64,000 nt of DNA from Chryseobacterium aahli (GCF_022699665.1 NZ_JALDNB010000001.1:124001-188000), one strand, 5' to 3'; shown: positions 1 to 9,892, counted from the stretch's first letter. Numbers and translations: made by a program. The notes: generated by a model not told the origin, from the letters alone.

Positions 1-1211
1 TTTTTTTCTCGATCAGACAAAGGTTCGGTTCTGTATTTCTGAAGCGTTTTTCCGTCAGCATTTTTTACGGTAAAAGTATAGCCTTTGAAGTCTTTTTGAT
101 TTTCTTCAATCGGAGATTCGTAATCAAAATATTTCGAACTCAGATAGGCATAGGTTCCAAAGCTATTTTTATGTTTTTTTAAATGATTTTCAGAATTTGA
201 AGTTGATTCTGCACTATTCATCATCATTCGGCTCATTCTCAGTTTTATGCTTTCTTCAGACAGAAACCATTTATTATTGAAGAAAATCCATGTACTTGTA
301 ATGTTACCATCGTTCTTATCTTTACTGATGCTTTCTATTTTTTTGATGCCATACGTATCGATATCGATATACAAATATCCGCTGAATTTTCTCCTTTTCA
401 CCGATTTCTTATAACTGACTTCACGGAATCGGAGCACAAAGTTTTTTCTGCCTTCAACTTCAATCGTGTCAGTCAAATAGAAGCGATACAGACCACGGTT
501 TTCCGGCTTGATCTGTTCCGGAATTTTATCTCGGTTTCCCTGTAAGGCAATTAGTTCATAAATCGGTTGCTTCAGTCCTGAAATACGATTGTCCAGAATA
601 TTTACTTTTTCACCATATTTTTTTGAGTACAGATATTCCTGAGCGCGTTCCCAAAGAAATAATTTACTTTTAGAAAATATTCTTCGCGCCGAAACATCGT
701 TAATAGAATCTTTGGCTTTCTGCTTTTTGAAAAGATTAAAATTGTTGTTGAAAATTTCTGTGTACACAGAGATGCTGTCCTGATCGATGTCTAACGAGAT
801 TTTATCGTAAGATTTGTAAGTGTAAGAATCTAAACTCCGGGGAGAATTACTTTTAAAAAACTGATTTACTTTTCTTAAAATTTCAAGTGCTTTTGGATCA
901 CTTTTGTCTTCTAAAATAACGGTTTCTATGGATTGTGTTTTCGATGAAGTATTGATGAGGGTAACGGTCATTTCATCTTCAACTATTGCACTTTCTTTGA
1001 AATAATTGGCCGCTTTAATCTGTATGTTTTTACATTTAGATTTAAATTCCAAAAATCCGTTATCGTCTGTTGTTCCTAAGAATTTATCGTTGCATGAAAT
1101 AATGGCGTTGGGAATAGGTGTTCCTTTGGCTTCGTTAATTACTGTGAGTTTTGATTGCGAAAAACCAAAAACAAACATCCACAGAAATATAAAAATAAGC
1201 CCTCTTTTCAT
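1..1211 (-). CDS. DUF5686 / carboxypeptidase-like regulatory domain protein (3' end outside window)
   Basis: The frame is open from an ATG at 1209-1211 to the left edge, about 403 codons, so the C-terminus is missing. It starts with a short hydrophobic signal peptide ending near FGFSQ, then a carboxypeptidase-regulatory-like beta-sandwich (residues about 20-95), then the DUF5686 region. It is a paralogue of the full-length protein at 5938-8421: both share blocks such as KSDPKALEIL/KSDPRALRIL, SPRSLDSY/SPKSLDTY and DIDQDSI/DVDQDSI. By homology the missing part should be an outer-membrane beta-barrel. The family's function is not established. Confidence 0.8.
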   Translation of the reverse strand, partial: MKRGLIFIFLWMFVFGFSQSKLTVINEAKGTPIPNAIISCNDKFLGTTDDNGFLEFKSKCKNIQIKAANYFKESAIVEDEMTVTLINTSSKTQSIETVILEDKSDPKALEILRKVNQFFKSNSPRSLDSYTYKSYDKISLDIDQDSISVYTEIFNNNFNLFKKQKAKDSINDVSARRIFSKSKLFLWERAQEYLYSKKYGEKVNILDNRISGLKQPIYELIALQGNRDKIPEQIKPENRGLYRFYLTDTIEVEGRKNFVLRFREVSYKKSVKRRKFSGYLYIDIDTYGIKKIESISKDKNDGNITSTWIFFNNKWFLSEESIKLRMSRMMMNSAESTSNSENHLKKHKNSFGTYAYLSSKYFDYESPIEENQKDFKGYTFTVKNADGKTLQKYRTEPLSDREK

Positions 1212-1226
1212 GAAAAAAATCTACCA

Positions 1227-1234
1227 CAAAATTA
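1227..1234 (-). promoter_or_regulatory. Bacteroidetes -7 box upstream of the first DUF5686 gene
   Basis: On the minus strand this reads TAATTTTG, an exact TAnnTTTG match, 16 bp before the ATG. I see no clear -33 element. Confidence 0.4.
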
Positions 1235-1328
1235 CTGATATTTCTTTGGGTAAGAAAGTTTTTGAAACGAAGTTTTGTAATTCAATTTATTTCAGAAAAA
1301 CAAATTCCCGAATGACTTCGGGAATTGT

Positions 1329-3140
1329 TTATTTGTCGTTTAAAGCACCCATAAAATCAATAATTTCATCAATTTCCTGATTGGTTAAATTAAGTTTTGA
1401 GTCTGATAGCGTCTGATTTTCAATCGATAATCCTAAACCTTTTCCACCACCTTTATTGTAGAAGTCCATGACTTCTTTTAAAGTTTTATAGCCGCCATTA
1501 TGCATGTACGGAGCAGTTTTGCTAATGTTTCTAAGCGTCGGAGTTTTAAATGAATTCTGAAGAAATGCCACCGTCTCATGAAATTTACCTCGGCCTAGAT
1601 CACGGTCAATCTTTCTGTTTGATGCGTTTTCTGCAACACCCAAAACTTCCTGTTCGGTTTTATTGAAATTGGGTGGAACAGTACCGTTAAACAACGGAAC
1701 AAAATGACAGATTGCACACTGCGCTTTTCCTACAAAAAGATTAAATCCTTTTTTCTGTTTTTCGGTCATAGCAGATGGTTTTCCGCGCATGTATTCATCA
1801 AAATTTGAATTAAATGTTGCTAAAGAACGAATGTAGCTCGCCAAAACATTCTGCAGCTGCCAAACTTCGGTCTTTTTTGTTTTGTAAATTTTCTCGAAAT
1901 CTTTTTGGTATTTTTTATCTTGATTGATCTTAGCAATAATCGCATTCATATCGCCGTGCATTTCCTCTTTATTCGTAATCACGTCAGAACTTTGTCCTTC
2001 GAGATCATCTTTTCTCATATCCCAAAACTGTCCGTGCTGAAAAGGAGAATAGTTCAGTGAAGGCGTATTTCTCTGCAGTGCCACATTGTCCAGCGACATT
2101 GATTTTTCTAAACCGTCGGTGAATGCTTTTTCAGCAATGTGACAGGTCGCACAGCTTCTCGAATTGCTGTTGGAAAGAATTTTATCACTGAAAAGCTGTT
2201 TACCGAGACTTACTTTTTCTGGTGACATTTCATATTCCTTTCCGGGAACAAAAGCATTGGGATTGAAGGCGTCTTTCGAAAAGAAAGTCGATGCATTTTT
2301 ATTTAAAGCCGATGTTATTTCAATATCAGGAATGTTTTCTTCTTTTTTAAACTGAAGAAGTAAAGTCGATATTTTGTTTAAATGATCGGGAATAAAATGA
2401 ATATAATCAAAAGTATCTTTATCTGAATTTTTCTTTAAAATTCCATTAGCAGTAACGATTTCACTGATGATTTGTTTTAAAGATTTTTGCTTAGATTTCT
2501 CTGTTGAAATTTGTTCTAAAGTCCATTGTACACCTTCCAAAGCAAAAGGCATTTCCTCTAAAAATGTTCCTGAAATGGGTGTGTCAAAGCCTGCAATTCC
2601 CAAACTAGAAATCCTAAAAACCTGCTGTCTTAAAGCGTCAAAAACCTGATCTTTGCTAATCGTAATGACCAGAAAATTAGCTTTTATCGTATTGCTTTTG
2701 TTGGTGAGCTTTTTTAAAATTCTGATCAGTTCGTCCTTTTTCTGCTTTTTATACGGATAGATCATTTCCTCGATAACTTGAAGGCCTTCTGGTTCAATTT
2801 CGGTATGTTCTTCCATTTCAATCTCCGGAAGAGCCGGACCATTCATGAATCTTGCAGTGTTTGGGAGGAAATATTCTACCGCCCATTCCATTTTTTTGTA
2901 GGTTTTTCTGAGTTGCTGAAATTTCTCCTGAAGAATTGTATTGTCAGCATCTTTTGAAACCAAAGTCATCAATTCGTTGGTCTGTCTCAAAAATTCAACA
3001 TTATTTTTAAATATTTCTTTCTTTACAGCAGTCAAATCGTTGACGATTGGTTTTTTATCTGTTTGGCACTGCAAAATTCCAAAGAAAACAAAGGTGAGAA
3101 TGAGAAATATGGCGAGAGGATATTTGAGAATAAATTTCAT
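1329..3140 (-). CDS. Di-heme cytochrome c peroxidase / MauG-like lipoprotein
   Basis: The 603-residue protein begins with a lipoprotein-type signal (hydrophobic stretch ending GILQC). Residues about 25-290 form a mostly helical region I cannot assign. The C-terminal half is a cytochrome c peroxidase domain with two c-type haem sites, CATCH and CAICH. Family members reduce peroxide, or oxidise protein cofactors in the MauG case, in the periplasm; the exact substrate is unknown. The extra N-terminal domain makes it longer than the usual 330-400-residue peroxidase. It lies 66 bp downstream of the PhoX-like gene on the same strand, so the two may be cotranscribed. Confidence 0.85.
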   Translation of the reverse strand: MKFILKYPLAIFLILTFVFFGILQCQTDKKPIVNDLTAVKKEIFKNNVEFLRQTNELMTLVSKDADNTILQEKFQQLRKTYKKMEWAVEYFLPNTARFMNGPALPEIEMEEHTEIEPEGLQVIEEMIYPYKKQKKDELIRILKKLTNKSNTIKANFLVITISKDQVFDALRQQVFRISSLGIAGFDTPISGTFLEEMPFALEGVQWTLEQISTEKSKQKSLKQIISEIVTANGILKKNSDKDTFDYIHFIPDHLNKISTLLLQFKKEENIPDIEITSALNKNASTFFSKDAFNPNAFVPGKEYEMSPEKVSLGKQLFSDKILSNSNSRSCATCHIAEKAFTDGLEKSMSLDNVALQRNTPSLNYSPFQHGQFWDMRKDDLEGQSSDVITNKEEMHGDMNAIIAKINQDKKYQKDFEKIYKTKKTEVWQLQNVLASYIRSLATFNSNFDEYMRGKPSAMTEKQKKGFNLFVGKAQCAICHFVPLFNGTVPPNFNKTEQEVLGVAENASNRKIDRDLGRGKFHETVAFLQNSFKTPTLRNISKTAPYMHNGGYKTLKEVMDFYNKGGGKGLGLSIENQTLSDSKLNLTNQEIDEIIDFMGALNDK

Positions 3141-3206
3141 TGCTTATAAAAAAGCATCAATAGAGAAAACTCTACTGATACTTTGCTTAATTAATGGTTA
3201 TAAAAA

Positions 3207-4682
3207 TTATTTTTGAACGTTTCTGATCAGAATGATCTGACCACCTTCTTTGTTCGTGTTTACACCCGCGCCGTCAGCATTTTTGAAAGCATCTTTCTGC
3301 CAAGTGTGAGAGTGAATATTTACCGCAAAAGTGTTTGGAACACCGATGATATCTGAAACATCAATCATTGCTCCGTATTCCCAAGATCCGAATTTACTTA
3401 AATTTCCAGATTGGTTGTAAGCAGTCTGCCATGCCGTATCATTTCTGTTATGCTTCATATTTAACCACGGTTTGTACTGCTTTGTGCTGATGTTCAGTTG
3501 CCAAATGTAAGAATCATGATTTGCAGCGGTGTAGTAAGAATCTCCGTCCTCCTGAATGTAAACGAAATTTTCTGTCACACAAAGGTTATCAGGATTGATA
3601 AGGTTGTTTCCAGGGTTTGAATCTCCTTCTGCGACAACTTCCAGTTTTCCTGTCAGCATATTGCTTTCATTTAAAACCAATTTGTACACTCTTCCCCACA
3701 TCGTCAATCCCGGTTTTGGGTTCACACCATCTGAAGATTCTCCGGTTGCTGTAAAGTAAATTTCTCTCCCTTTTCCTGCACCTTTTCTGTAATCTACATC
3801 TTCAACTCTTGAAAAACGGATCGCATTGATATCTAAATTTTTCTGATTGATCTGTGCTCCGGTAAGGTTTTTAGCATTGGTGATTTCAACAAATTCTACA
3901 TCATACTGAGAACCTTTGGTCATATTGGTTTCAGTTGTATTGTTGTTGGTTCTTTTTAATGAATATAACTTTCCATTGTCAAGATCTCCTTGAGTATTGG
4001 CAACATACATGATTAGCTGACCAGCAGATTGGTGAGAAGTAGAGTAGGATTGATCTTCACCGATTAAGATATAAGATTTTCCGTTAGATACATCTTTAGG
4101 AAGCGGAACCGCATTTTCCATAGAGGCTTTTCCCAATGCAGGTTTTACTCTTGTCTGGTCTGAAGCCTGAGATGCAGCAGCCATTGGATTGATCGCGTGA
4201 ACCATACTTTCCTCACCAGATTCTCCCGCAGTTAAGAATGCGCTGAAACCATGTTCCTGAGGCGTTGCCAAAGTTGCAGAACACAATCTTGTCATACCAC
4301 CAATTCCGTTTAAAATATATTCTCCTTTTACAGGCTTAAATGTTTTATCTAAATAAACTCTTGAAACCGACTGCGTGATTTCATGGTTGGTAATCATCAA
4401 ATATCCGTCTGAAGCGGGATCTTTCATGATTCCCATTCCATCTGGCTGACCTGCAAATACAAAGTTTGGACTTCCAGCCAAAACATCTGAACTTGAAATC
4501 AATGTCGTAATATTTAAATTCTCAAAACCAGTCATTCCGAATGCGAAAGCAGGTTCTTTTGAAAAATTTTCAAGTTTAATGTTTTCGTTCACCGGATTCT
4601 CGGCGTTGTCTTTGTCGTCATTACAACTCGTGAACACCGCTGCTGATAAAAATAATACAGCAATAGATTGAGAAATTTTCAT
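3207..4682 (-). CDS. DUF839 / PhoX-like lipoprotein
   Basis: I chose the ATG at 4680-4682 because it gives a clean lipoprotein signal (MKISQS ... FTSC) and lies 28 bp after a TAGTTTTG box; an in-frame start at 4712 would cover that box. The 491-residue product resembles the DUF839/PhoX group: DGMGIMKDP, YLMITNHE, a LIGEDQ block and a C-terminal NIHSHTWQ block suggest a calcium-dependent beta-propeller phosphatase fold. A secreted phosphoesterase role is inferred from weak motif similarity. The peroxidase gene follows on the same strand. Confidence 0.6.
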   Translation of the reverse strand: MKISQSIAVLFLSAAVFTSCNDDKDNAENPVNENIKLENFSKEPAFAFGMTGFENLNITTLISSSDVLAGSPNFVFAGQPDGMGIMKDPASDGYLMITNHEITQSVSRVYLDKTFKPVKGEYILNGIGGMTRLCSATLATPQEHGFSAFLTAGESGEESMVHAINPMAAASQASDQTRVKPALGKASMENAVPLPKDVSNGKSYILIGEDQSYSTSHQSAGQLIMYVANTQGDLDNGKLYSLKRTNNNTTETNMTKGSQYDVEFVEITNAKNLTGAQINQKNLDINAIRFSRVEDVDYRKGAGKGREIYFTATGESSDGVNPKPGLTMWGRVYKLVLNESNMLTGKLEVVAEGDSNPGNNLINPDNLCVTENFVYIQEDGDSYYTAANHDSYIWQLNISTKQYKPWLNMKHNRNDTAWQTAYNQSGNLSKFGSWEYGAMIDVSDIIGVPNTFAVNIHSHTWQKDAFKNADGAGVNTNKEGGQIILIRNVQK

Positions 4683-4709
4683 AATACTTTCTATAGTTTT
4701 AGGTTGTGA

Positions 4710-4717
4710 CAAAACTA
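4710..4717 (-). promoter_or_regulatory. Bacteroidetes -7 box upstream of the PhoX-like gene
   Basis: On the minus strand it reads TAGTTTTG, an exact TAnnTTTG match, 28 bp before the chosen ATG. The same octamer precedes the DUF5686 gene at 8421. Confidence 0.45.
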
Positions 4718-4880
4718 TGAGTCTAGTATGAACTTAAGGTTACAGCGAGAACATAAAAAAATTAACTTTAATATAGGATTACGTTCATATTGTTACGGGA
4801 ACTTCAATAATTAGAATGAATACAAATAAAAAATGCCGGAATGAACCGACATTAGTATATTTAATTAAAAAATTAACTGT

Positions 4881-5627
4881 TTATTTCAAATCACTTTTAG
4901 AAATCACAATTTCTTTAATCACTTTTCCTTTAGAATCGGTGTAGACATATTTCAGATTGTTCACTCCCAGAACAGCCGTCTGTTGGAAAACCTGCTGAAC
5001 TTGAGGTGTTTTGATCATTTCTTCTTTCATCATTTTATCTGAACCTTCTAATTTCAACATCGGAATATAGCTGTCCGGAACTTCGTTGGTATAAATAAGA
5101 TTTTTTTCTGCATCCGCTTTTATACTCACGATTTTAGTTCCTGTTGCCGGATCAACAATAGGTAAGTTTTTATTAAATGCTTCTAAAATTTGGTTTAAAT
5201 CATCCGTGCTTGGTTTTTCTCCTTTAGCAATAGCGTTAAAATCAACCGATTCTTTCAGGTTTTTATCGTCGATTGTTTTATCGATAATCACTTTCGAATC
5301 TGCACTGTGAACTTTCAGGTTAAATTTTACGCCACTTTCAAAAAGTTCTTTACCGATTTTTTCACTTTTAATAGCCTGAGCAATCAAATCAGGAAGAGAT
5401 TTGCTGACCAGATCACTTTCCATGTCACCACTTTGGTAAGTCGTTGTTACATCGATGTTAACCAAATCCGGTGAGGTAGAACTTGCTTTGGTCGATTTAA
5501 TCATTTGGTTAATCATCATTGAGGATGAGTTGTTGTACATTTTGACAAAATCCTGAACTTTGTCTTCTTTCGTTTGACACGCAATCAGCATCAACGAGGT
5601 AAAAAAGATAACGAGAATGTTTTTCAT
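4881..5627 (-). CDS. Hypothetical lipoprotein
   Basis: The ATG at 5625-5627 gives a textbook lipoprotein signal: MKN, a hydrophobic core and LIAC. The longer start at 5669 would add 14 residues in front of it. The roughly 248-residue product has no motif I recognise. The mature region is polar and lysine/aspartate-rich, with an ATGTK ... DAEKN stretch of the sort seen in Bacteroidetes periplasmic lipoproteins. It sits alone between the PhoX-like and DUF5686 genes. The lipoprotein call is firm; its function is unknown. Confidence 0.75.
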   Translation of the reverse strand: MKNILVIFFTSLMLIACQTKEDKVQDFVKMYNNSSSMMINQMIKSTKASSTSPDLVNIDVTTTYQSGDMESDLVSKSLPDLIAQAIKSEKIGKELFESGVKFNLKVHSADSKVIIDKTIDDKNLKESVDFNAIAKGEKPSTDDLNQILEAFNKNLPIVDPATGTKIVSIKADAEKNLIYTNEVPDSYIPMLKLEGSDKMMKEEMIKTPQVQQVFQQTAVLGVNNLKYVYTDSKGKVIKEIVISKSDLK

Positions 5628-5700
5628 AAATAATATTTTAAGGCAAGGTAACAACAAAACAGAAACCAAAAAGTTCCTACTTCGTTAAATTAATGTTTTT

Positions 5701-5925
5701 GAAATTTTATTTGTCCCACAGATCGCACAGATTTTCACAGATTTTTTAGCAATATTCTTAAAGCAACGCTAAGCTTAAAATTTCTAAAGAACTTAAAAAA
5801 TCTTAATGTTGAAAAATATCTCAAATTGAAAACTTAGTGAACTTTTATAAGTGGAACGGCTTTGTGTAACTTAAAAACAGCCAACTGTTAAAAAAATCTC
5901 TGCGCACTTTGCGTTAAAATAAATA
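5701..5925 (+). repeat. Decayed intergenic repeat fills the 5628-5937 gap
   Basis: The gap of about 310 bp has no gene. It holds a CCCACAGAT ... CACAGATTTT motif (5714-5745) that recurs inverted at 37502-37530. It also holds a block, ATAAGTGGAACGGCTTTGTG (5850-5869), whose near-copy lies inverted at about 16222-16285. These look like remnants of a dispersed genomic repeat rather than genes. Confidence 0.4.
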
Positions 5926-5937
5926 ATCAGAAAATAA

Positions 5938-8421
5938 TTAATTCAAAACATTAAACCTCAATTTAATCCCAAAGTTATCCTTGAACTGCGACGTCTGATA
6001 ATGTCCCAATCTGTAAGAAAACCCAACCCCGAAACTTCTTCCTAAAAATCGATTCCAGATTACCCCAACTTCCTGATAATAGTGATCCAAAACCTGAAAA
6101 TCAAACTGATGGTGGCCTCTGTTTTTGAAATCTCCGATGGCAGATTGATATTCCAGTTCGATGTTTGAATATCTCGAACCAATCGTTTTAAATCTGAACG
6201 GTAAATATTGTGAAATCTTAAATGCCACAAACTTATCGGCAAAGAAAGTTCCCGAAGGCATCGTTGCAAAAGCTAGATTATTCGGCGTGTTGATGTTTGA
6301 GTACCAATGTTCCGGATTTCTGTCATTCTGACCTGCAATCTCAAAGTTTTTCCAGATAGGAGCAGTTCCCGAAGAAATTCCACCGAAAAGTTTCAGATTG
6401 GTGACTCCCAGTTTCGATCTGAACTGATGAATTATCAACGCATCGACTCTGTAATAATCTAAATCTCCGCCCAAAGCATCAATTCCTTTTTCGAAATTCA
6501 TGTAAACTTGCGGAAATCCTTTTTCATAGGTGTACTTTCCGCTTGGCGTCATAATGTTTTTATCGTTTGGTGAGTATTTTAAAGAAAGGGTAGTGCTCAC
6601 ATTGTCAAAACGGTTTCCAAGATTCTTGTACTGATAATCAAAAAGAGCCTCTTGTTTCTCTTTGTTCACGGCAATTTTCATACTTAATGAGTTGGAAATG
6701 TCATATAAGTAAGACGCTCCCCATTTTTGATTTTTATAAAAATTGGCATTGTGCAAATCCAGATTCAGGTCATTCACTTTCATCATCATATCCCACATGT
6801 TATTGCTGAATCTTCCTGCTGCAAAGACATCATCTACATAATCGATTCTAAAAACAGAAGTTCTTTTGGAAGACAGTTTCATGTCTAATCCCAAACCGTA
6901 TTTCCAGGTGTGATCTTTAAAACCATATCCGAAATATCCATCCGGAGAAAATGTTTTGTTGAATTTCTCATTCAGTTTGACACCGGCTCCCAAACGAAGA
7001 CCTTGATATTTATCGTAGCTGAAAAATTTAGTCAGGTCAAAATCAATCATTTTGTAACGTAGATTTCCTCGCATCAGTTGGGTCAGAAAGCTCAGTTTCT
7101 TTTCAAAATCATGTTTCTGTACAAAGCTGTCGATTTTCACGTAGGTTGCGCTTTCTCTTGCAGTCAAACTGTCGGTTCTGTATTGCTGAAGCAAACTTCC
7201 GTCAGTGTTTTTCATCTCAAGAGAATAGCCTTTAAATTCTGATGCTTTCTGCGTCTCGTTTAACTGAAAATCGAAGAAACGGTTTTTTACGTAGAGATAA
7301 TTTCCAAAAGTTTTTTGGTTGTACTTTTTTCGGTCGCTCAGTTTTTGGCCTTTTTTCAAAGTATCGGTTTTTACGCTGTCTTTTTTTGAAGTATTAAATG
7401 TCTGGTCGCCCATTTTCAGTTTAATATCTTCATAATCCAGAAACCATTTTCCGTCAATCGGTTTCCAGACTGAGACAATGTCGGCTTCGCTTTTCTTTTT
7501 ACTGGCGCTTTCAAACTTTTTCAGGGCATAGGTTTCAGAATCCACATAGATTTTCCCGTTAAACTTTCTCGGGTTTTGCTTCTTCTTGTCGGTGATTTCC
7601 TTGAACTTAATGACGTAGGTTTTTCTGCCGTCCAACTGCAAAGTATCTGATAGATAATAATTAAAAAGCTTTCTGTTTTCCGGTCTTAGCTGTCGTGGAG
7701 TTCGGTCTAGATGCGAAAGATTAATTGCCACCGCTTCATAAATCGGGTTTTTAAAACCCGACATTCTGTTGTCGATGATATTGGTTTTCTCCCCGAACTT
7801 CTGAGAATATTTGTACTCCGTCGCCTTTTCCCAAAGAAACATCTGACTTTCCTGTGAAGCGTCGAGCAGATCTTCGCCGATCAGGGAATCCTTCTTTTCA
7901 CTTTCTTTTTGCTTAAATTCAGATTTGTCAACCTTAGAAAGAGAATCTTTTCTCGTGGCGAGGAAATTTTTAAAAGTATCAATTGAATCTTGATCGACAT
8001 CAATCGAAAATTTAGAATACGATTTGAAATTGTAAGTATCTAAAGATTTTGGTGAGTTTTCTTTCTCTCTTTTATTCAATTCGTCCAAAATTCTCAACGC
8101 TCTTGGGTCACTTTTATCGGTGATTACCACTCGGTCGATATTGTTCTGTTTTTCAGAAAGTGGCTGCATTGCCACTTCCATAGATTTTTTCACATCAGCG
8201 GTCACATCTTCAAAATTGCTCGCCAGAATTTCAACTTTCTTACATTTTGTTTTAAAAGATAAAACGCCGTCAAAATTGGTTTTACCCAAAAGATTATCGT
8301 CGCAGTAAACGGCTGCATCACGAATAGGTTTTTTATCGGCTTTACTGAAAACTTTCAGTGAAGTCTGCCCGAAATAGAACACCGTGAAAAATAAAAAGAA
8401 CGGAGATAGAAGTTTGGTCAT
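5938..8421 (-). CDS. DUF5686 outer-membrane protein with carboxypeptidase-like regulatory domain
   Basis: The start at 8419-8421 is preferred over 8532 because it begins with a signal peptide (MTKLLSPFF ... FYFGQ) and lies just downstream of a TAGTTTTG box. The 827-residue protein has a carboxypeptidase-regulatory-like domain (about residues 20-95), a central DUF5686 region rich in Lys and Asp, and a C-terminal half with alternating aromatic strands typical of a beta-barrel, ending in ...FRFNVLN. That architecture suggests an outer-membrane location. It is a full-length paralogue of the truncated gene at the left edge. Confidence 0.85.
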   Translation of the reverse strand: MTKLLSPFFLFFTVFYFGQTSLKVFSKADKKPIRDAAVYCDDNLLGKTNFDGVLSFKTKCKKVEILASNFEDVTADVKKSMEVAMQPLSEKQNNIDRVVITDKSDPRALRILDELNKREKENSPKSLDTYNFKSYSKFSIDVDQDSIDTFKNFLATRKDSLSKVDKSEFKQKESEKKDSLIGEDLLDASQESQMFLWEKATEYKYSQKFGEKTNIIDNRMSGFKNPIYEAVAINLSHLDRTPRQLRPENRKLFNYYLSDTLQLDGRKTYVIKFKEITDKKKQNPRKFNGKIYVDSETYALKKFESASKKKSEADIVSVWKPIDGKWFLDYEDIKLKMGDQTFNTSKKDSVKTDTLKKGQKLSDRKKYNQKTFGNYLYVKNRFFDFQLNETQKASEFKGYSLEMKNTDGSLLQQYRTDSLTARESATYVKIDSFVQKHDFEKKLSFLTQLMRGNLRYKMIDFDLTKFFSYDKYQGLRLGAGVKLNEKFNKTFSPDGYFGYGFKDHTWKYGLGLDMKLSSKRTSVFRIDYVDDVFAAGRFSNNMWDMMMKVNDLNLDLHNANFYKNQKWGASYLYDISNSLSMKIAVNKEKQEALFDYQYKNLGNRFDNVSTTLSLKYSPNDKNIMTPSGKYTYEKGFPQVYMNFEKGIDALGGDLDYYRVDALIIHQFRSKLGVTNLKLFGGISSGTAPIWKNFEIAGQNDRNPEHWYSNINTPNNLAFATMPSGTFFADKFVAFKISQYLPFRFKTIGSRYSNIELEYQSAIGDFKNRGHHQFDFQVLDHYYQEVGVIWNRFLGRSFGVGFSYRLGHYQTSQFKDNFGIKLRFNVLN

Positions 8422-8441
8422 TGAGTTTTTTATTAATAAGA

Positions 8442-8449
8442 CAAAACTA
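8442..8449 (-). promoter_or_regulatory. Bacteroidetes -7 box upstream of DUF5686 gene
   Basis: On the minus strand this reads TAGTTTTG, an exact TAnnTTTG match 21 bp before the ATG. A possible -33 element (CAAA on the plus strand at 8465) is rather close. Confidence 0.45.
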
Positions 8450-8638
8450 TTGATAAGAAGGTTACAAAACCACAACAGAAAATATAATCTTTTGTTAAAA
8501 ATAATAATCTGCTGTATTTGCTTTATATACAAATGATTGTTAGGTTTTTCAATTCTCGGTGTGAGGATAAATGGAAATTTATTTAAGAGATTTTAAGGCT
8601 TTATGAAAAATAAATACTATTTCTAAATATATGAGCTC

Positions 8639-8686
8639 CGTCAGTTCGAGTAAAAATTATTTGAAGAATAATTTTGTATCGAGAAC
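8639..8686 (+). repeat. Solitary copy of the CGTCAGTTCGAG...TATCGAGAAC palindromic repeat
   Basis: The ends match the elements clustered at 12.2-13.2 kb and 62.7-63.4 kb: CGTCAGTTCGAGT on the left and GTATCGAGAAC on the right. The interior is a different AT-rich imperfect hairpin (AAAATTATT / AATAATTTT). It lies between the DUF5686 gene and the SIR2-like gene, at the left border of the accessory block. Confidence 0.7.
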
Positions 8687-8724
8687 ATGAGCCTCTGCTC
8701 TTTTCATTTAGGGTTGAAATAAAA

Positions 8725-8755
8725 TTGTTTTGTTTGTAGATATTATTTATTTTTA
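8725..8755 (+). promoter_or_regulatory. Probable promoter of the SIR2-HEPN pair
   Basis: TTG at 8725-8727, then 20 bp, then TATTTTTA at 8748-8755. This is one mismatch from TAnnTTTG with the expected -33 to -7 spacing, 36 bp before the SIR2-like ATG. Confidence 0.4.
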
Positions 8756-8791
8756 GGAAGTTGTAATTCAAACTAAACAAACTAAAACCAT

Positions 8792-9892
8792 ATGAACAAA
8801 ACAGTGTATATCTTAGGAGCTGGATTTTCCATGAGCGCTGGAGCTCCTTCTCAGGAAAAAATAGTAGAAAAAATTTTTGAAATTCATGACCGAAATCCTT
8901 TTGAATTTGAAGTGAATTCTATTAATCAATTTGTTGAATTTTTAACAGTAACACTTAATATTCCATTACATCTTCATACAAAAGTTCCATTGGAAGACAT
9001 TTTCACTCCAATTGATAGAGCATTATTAGATAATACGTCATTTAGAAATCTAAATACGTATGAAATTAAAAAGATAAGAAATGTTATCTATTACTTAATT
9101 GGAAAAACTTTACAAGTAATATTAAGAACGTCAAATAAAGATTACATAGATTATTTTGCAGAATATATGGTAAAACAATGTTCGATTAGAGCTAAAAATA
9201 AATACAGAGATCATGATGTGATAAGTGTAATAAGTACTAACTGGGACATATTACTTGATAATTCAATTAAATGTATCTTAGATAGAGATCATTCTGATCC
9301 AAAAGGAGTCGTTGATTATTGCTGTTATATTAGTTCCTATAACAAAGATGACGAAACCATTAAGCCAGGATTAGAAGTACTTGGTGCTGGCGGGTTTAAT
9401 GTGAAATTACTCAAATTACATGGGTCATTAAATTGGTTGCAGTGTCCAAGATGTCAAAGGCTATATGTACACTTCCATCAAAAAATTTCAGTTGACACTA
9501 ACGACACTTGTAGACATTGTAATAAAAATTTCGAATATTTAGCATCCCATAAATTAAGTTCAAATTTAATAATGCCAACTTTTTTGAAAGATTTATCTAA
9601 CCCTCAATATAAATTAATATGGCAAAACGCAGGTATAGAATTATCTGAAGCTGAAAAAATTGTATTTATTGGTTATTCATTACCATCTGCAGATTTTGAA
9701 ATGAGACAGCTTTTATCCAGAATGGTAAGAGACAATGCTACGATTGATGTCGTTGATTACGGAGAAGAACAAAGTGAAGTTATCAAGAATATGAAAATGA
9801 GATATAAAACATTTTTCGGAAATAGAAATATAGATTTTCATTTAGGTGGTGCAAAAAAATACATAGAGGAAAATTTAAATGCAGGTCATTAA
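8792..9892 (+). CDS. SIR2-like domain protein (probable defence NADase)
   Basis: This 366-residue protein is a complete SIR2-like Rossmann enzyme. Visible motifs are the NAD-binding GAGFS with G17-A-P19 at the N-terminus, STNWD at 148-152, the catalytic-type LHGSLNW with His210, a zinc ribbon C218-x2-C221 ... C240-x2-C243, and the C-terminal VFIGYSLP. Stand-alone proteins of this family are known NAD-depleting effectors in several anti-phage systems (Thoeris ThsA, DSR, Argonaute-linked SIR2), so an NADase role is inferred rather than deacetylation. A HEPN gene follows after 48 bp and a terminator follows that, which suggests a self-contained operon. Base composition is markedly AT-rich. Confidence 0.85.
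   Translation: MNKTVYILGAGFSMSAGAPSQEKIVEKIFEIHDRNPFEFEVNSINQFVEFLTVTLNIPLHLHTKVPLEDIFTPIDRALLDNTSFRNLNTYEIKKIRNVIYYLIGKTLQVILRTSNKDYIDYFAEYMVKQCSIRAKNKYRDHDVISVISTNWDILLDNSIKCILDRDHSDPKGVVDYCCYISSYNKDDETIKPGLEVLGAGGFNVKLLKLHGSLNWLQCPRCQRLYVHFHQKISVDTNDTCRHCNKNFEYLASHKLSSNLIMPTFLKDLSNPQYKLIWQNAGIELSEAEKIVFIGYSLPSADFEMRQLLSRMVRDNATIDVVDYGEEQSEVIKNMKMRYKTFFGNRNIDFHLGGAKKYIEENLNAGH

Noticed and set aside
8792..9892. Protein deacetylase of the classical sirtuin type
   Set aside because: The motifs GAGFSMSAGAPS, STNWD and LHGSLNW fit the SIR2-like effector group better, and a HEPN partner follows.
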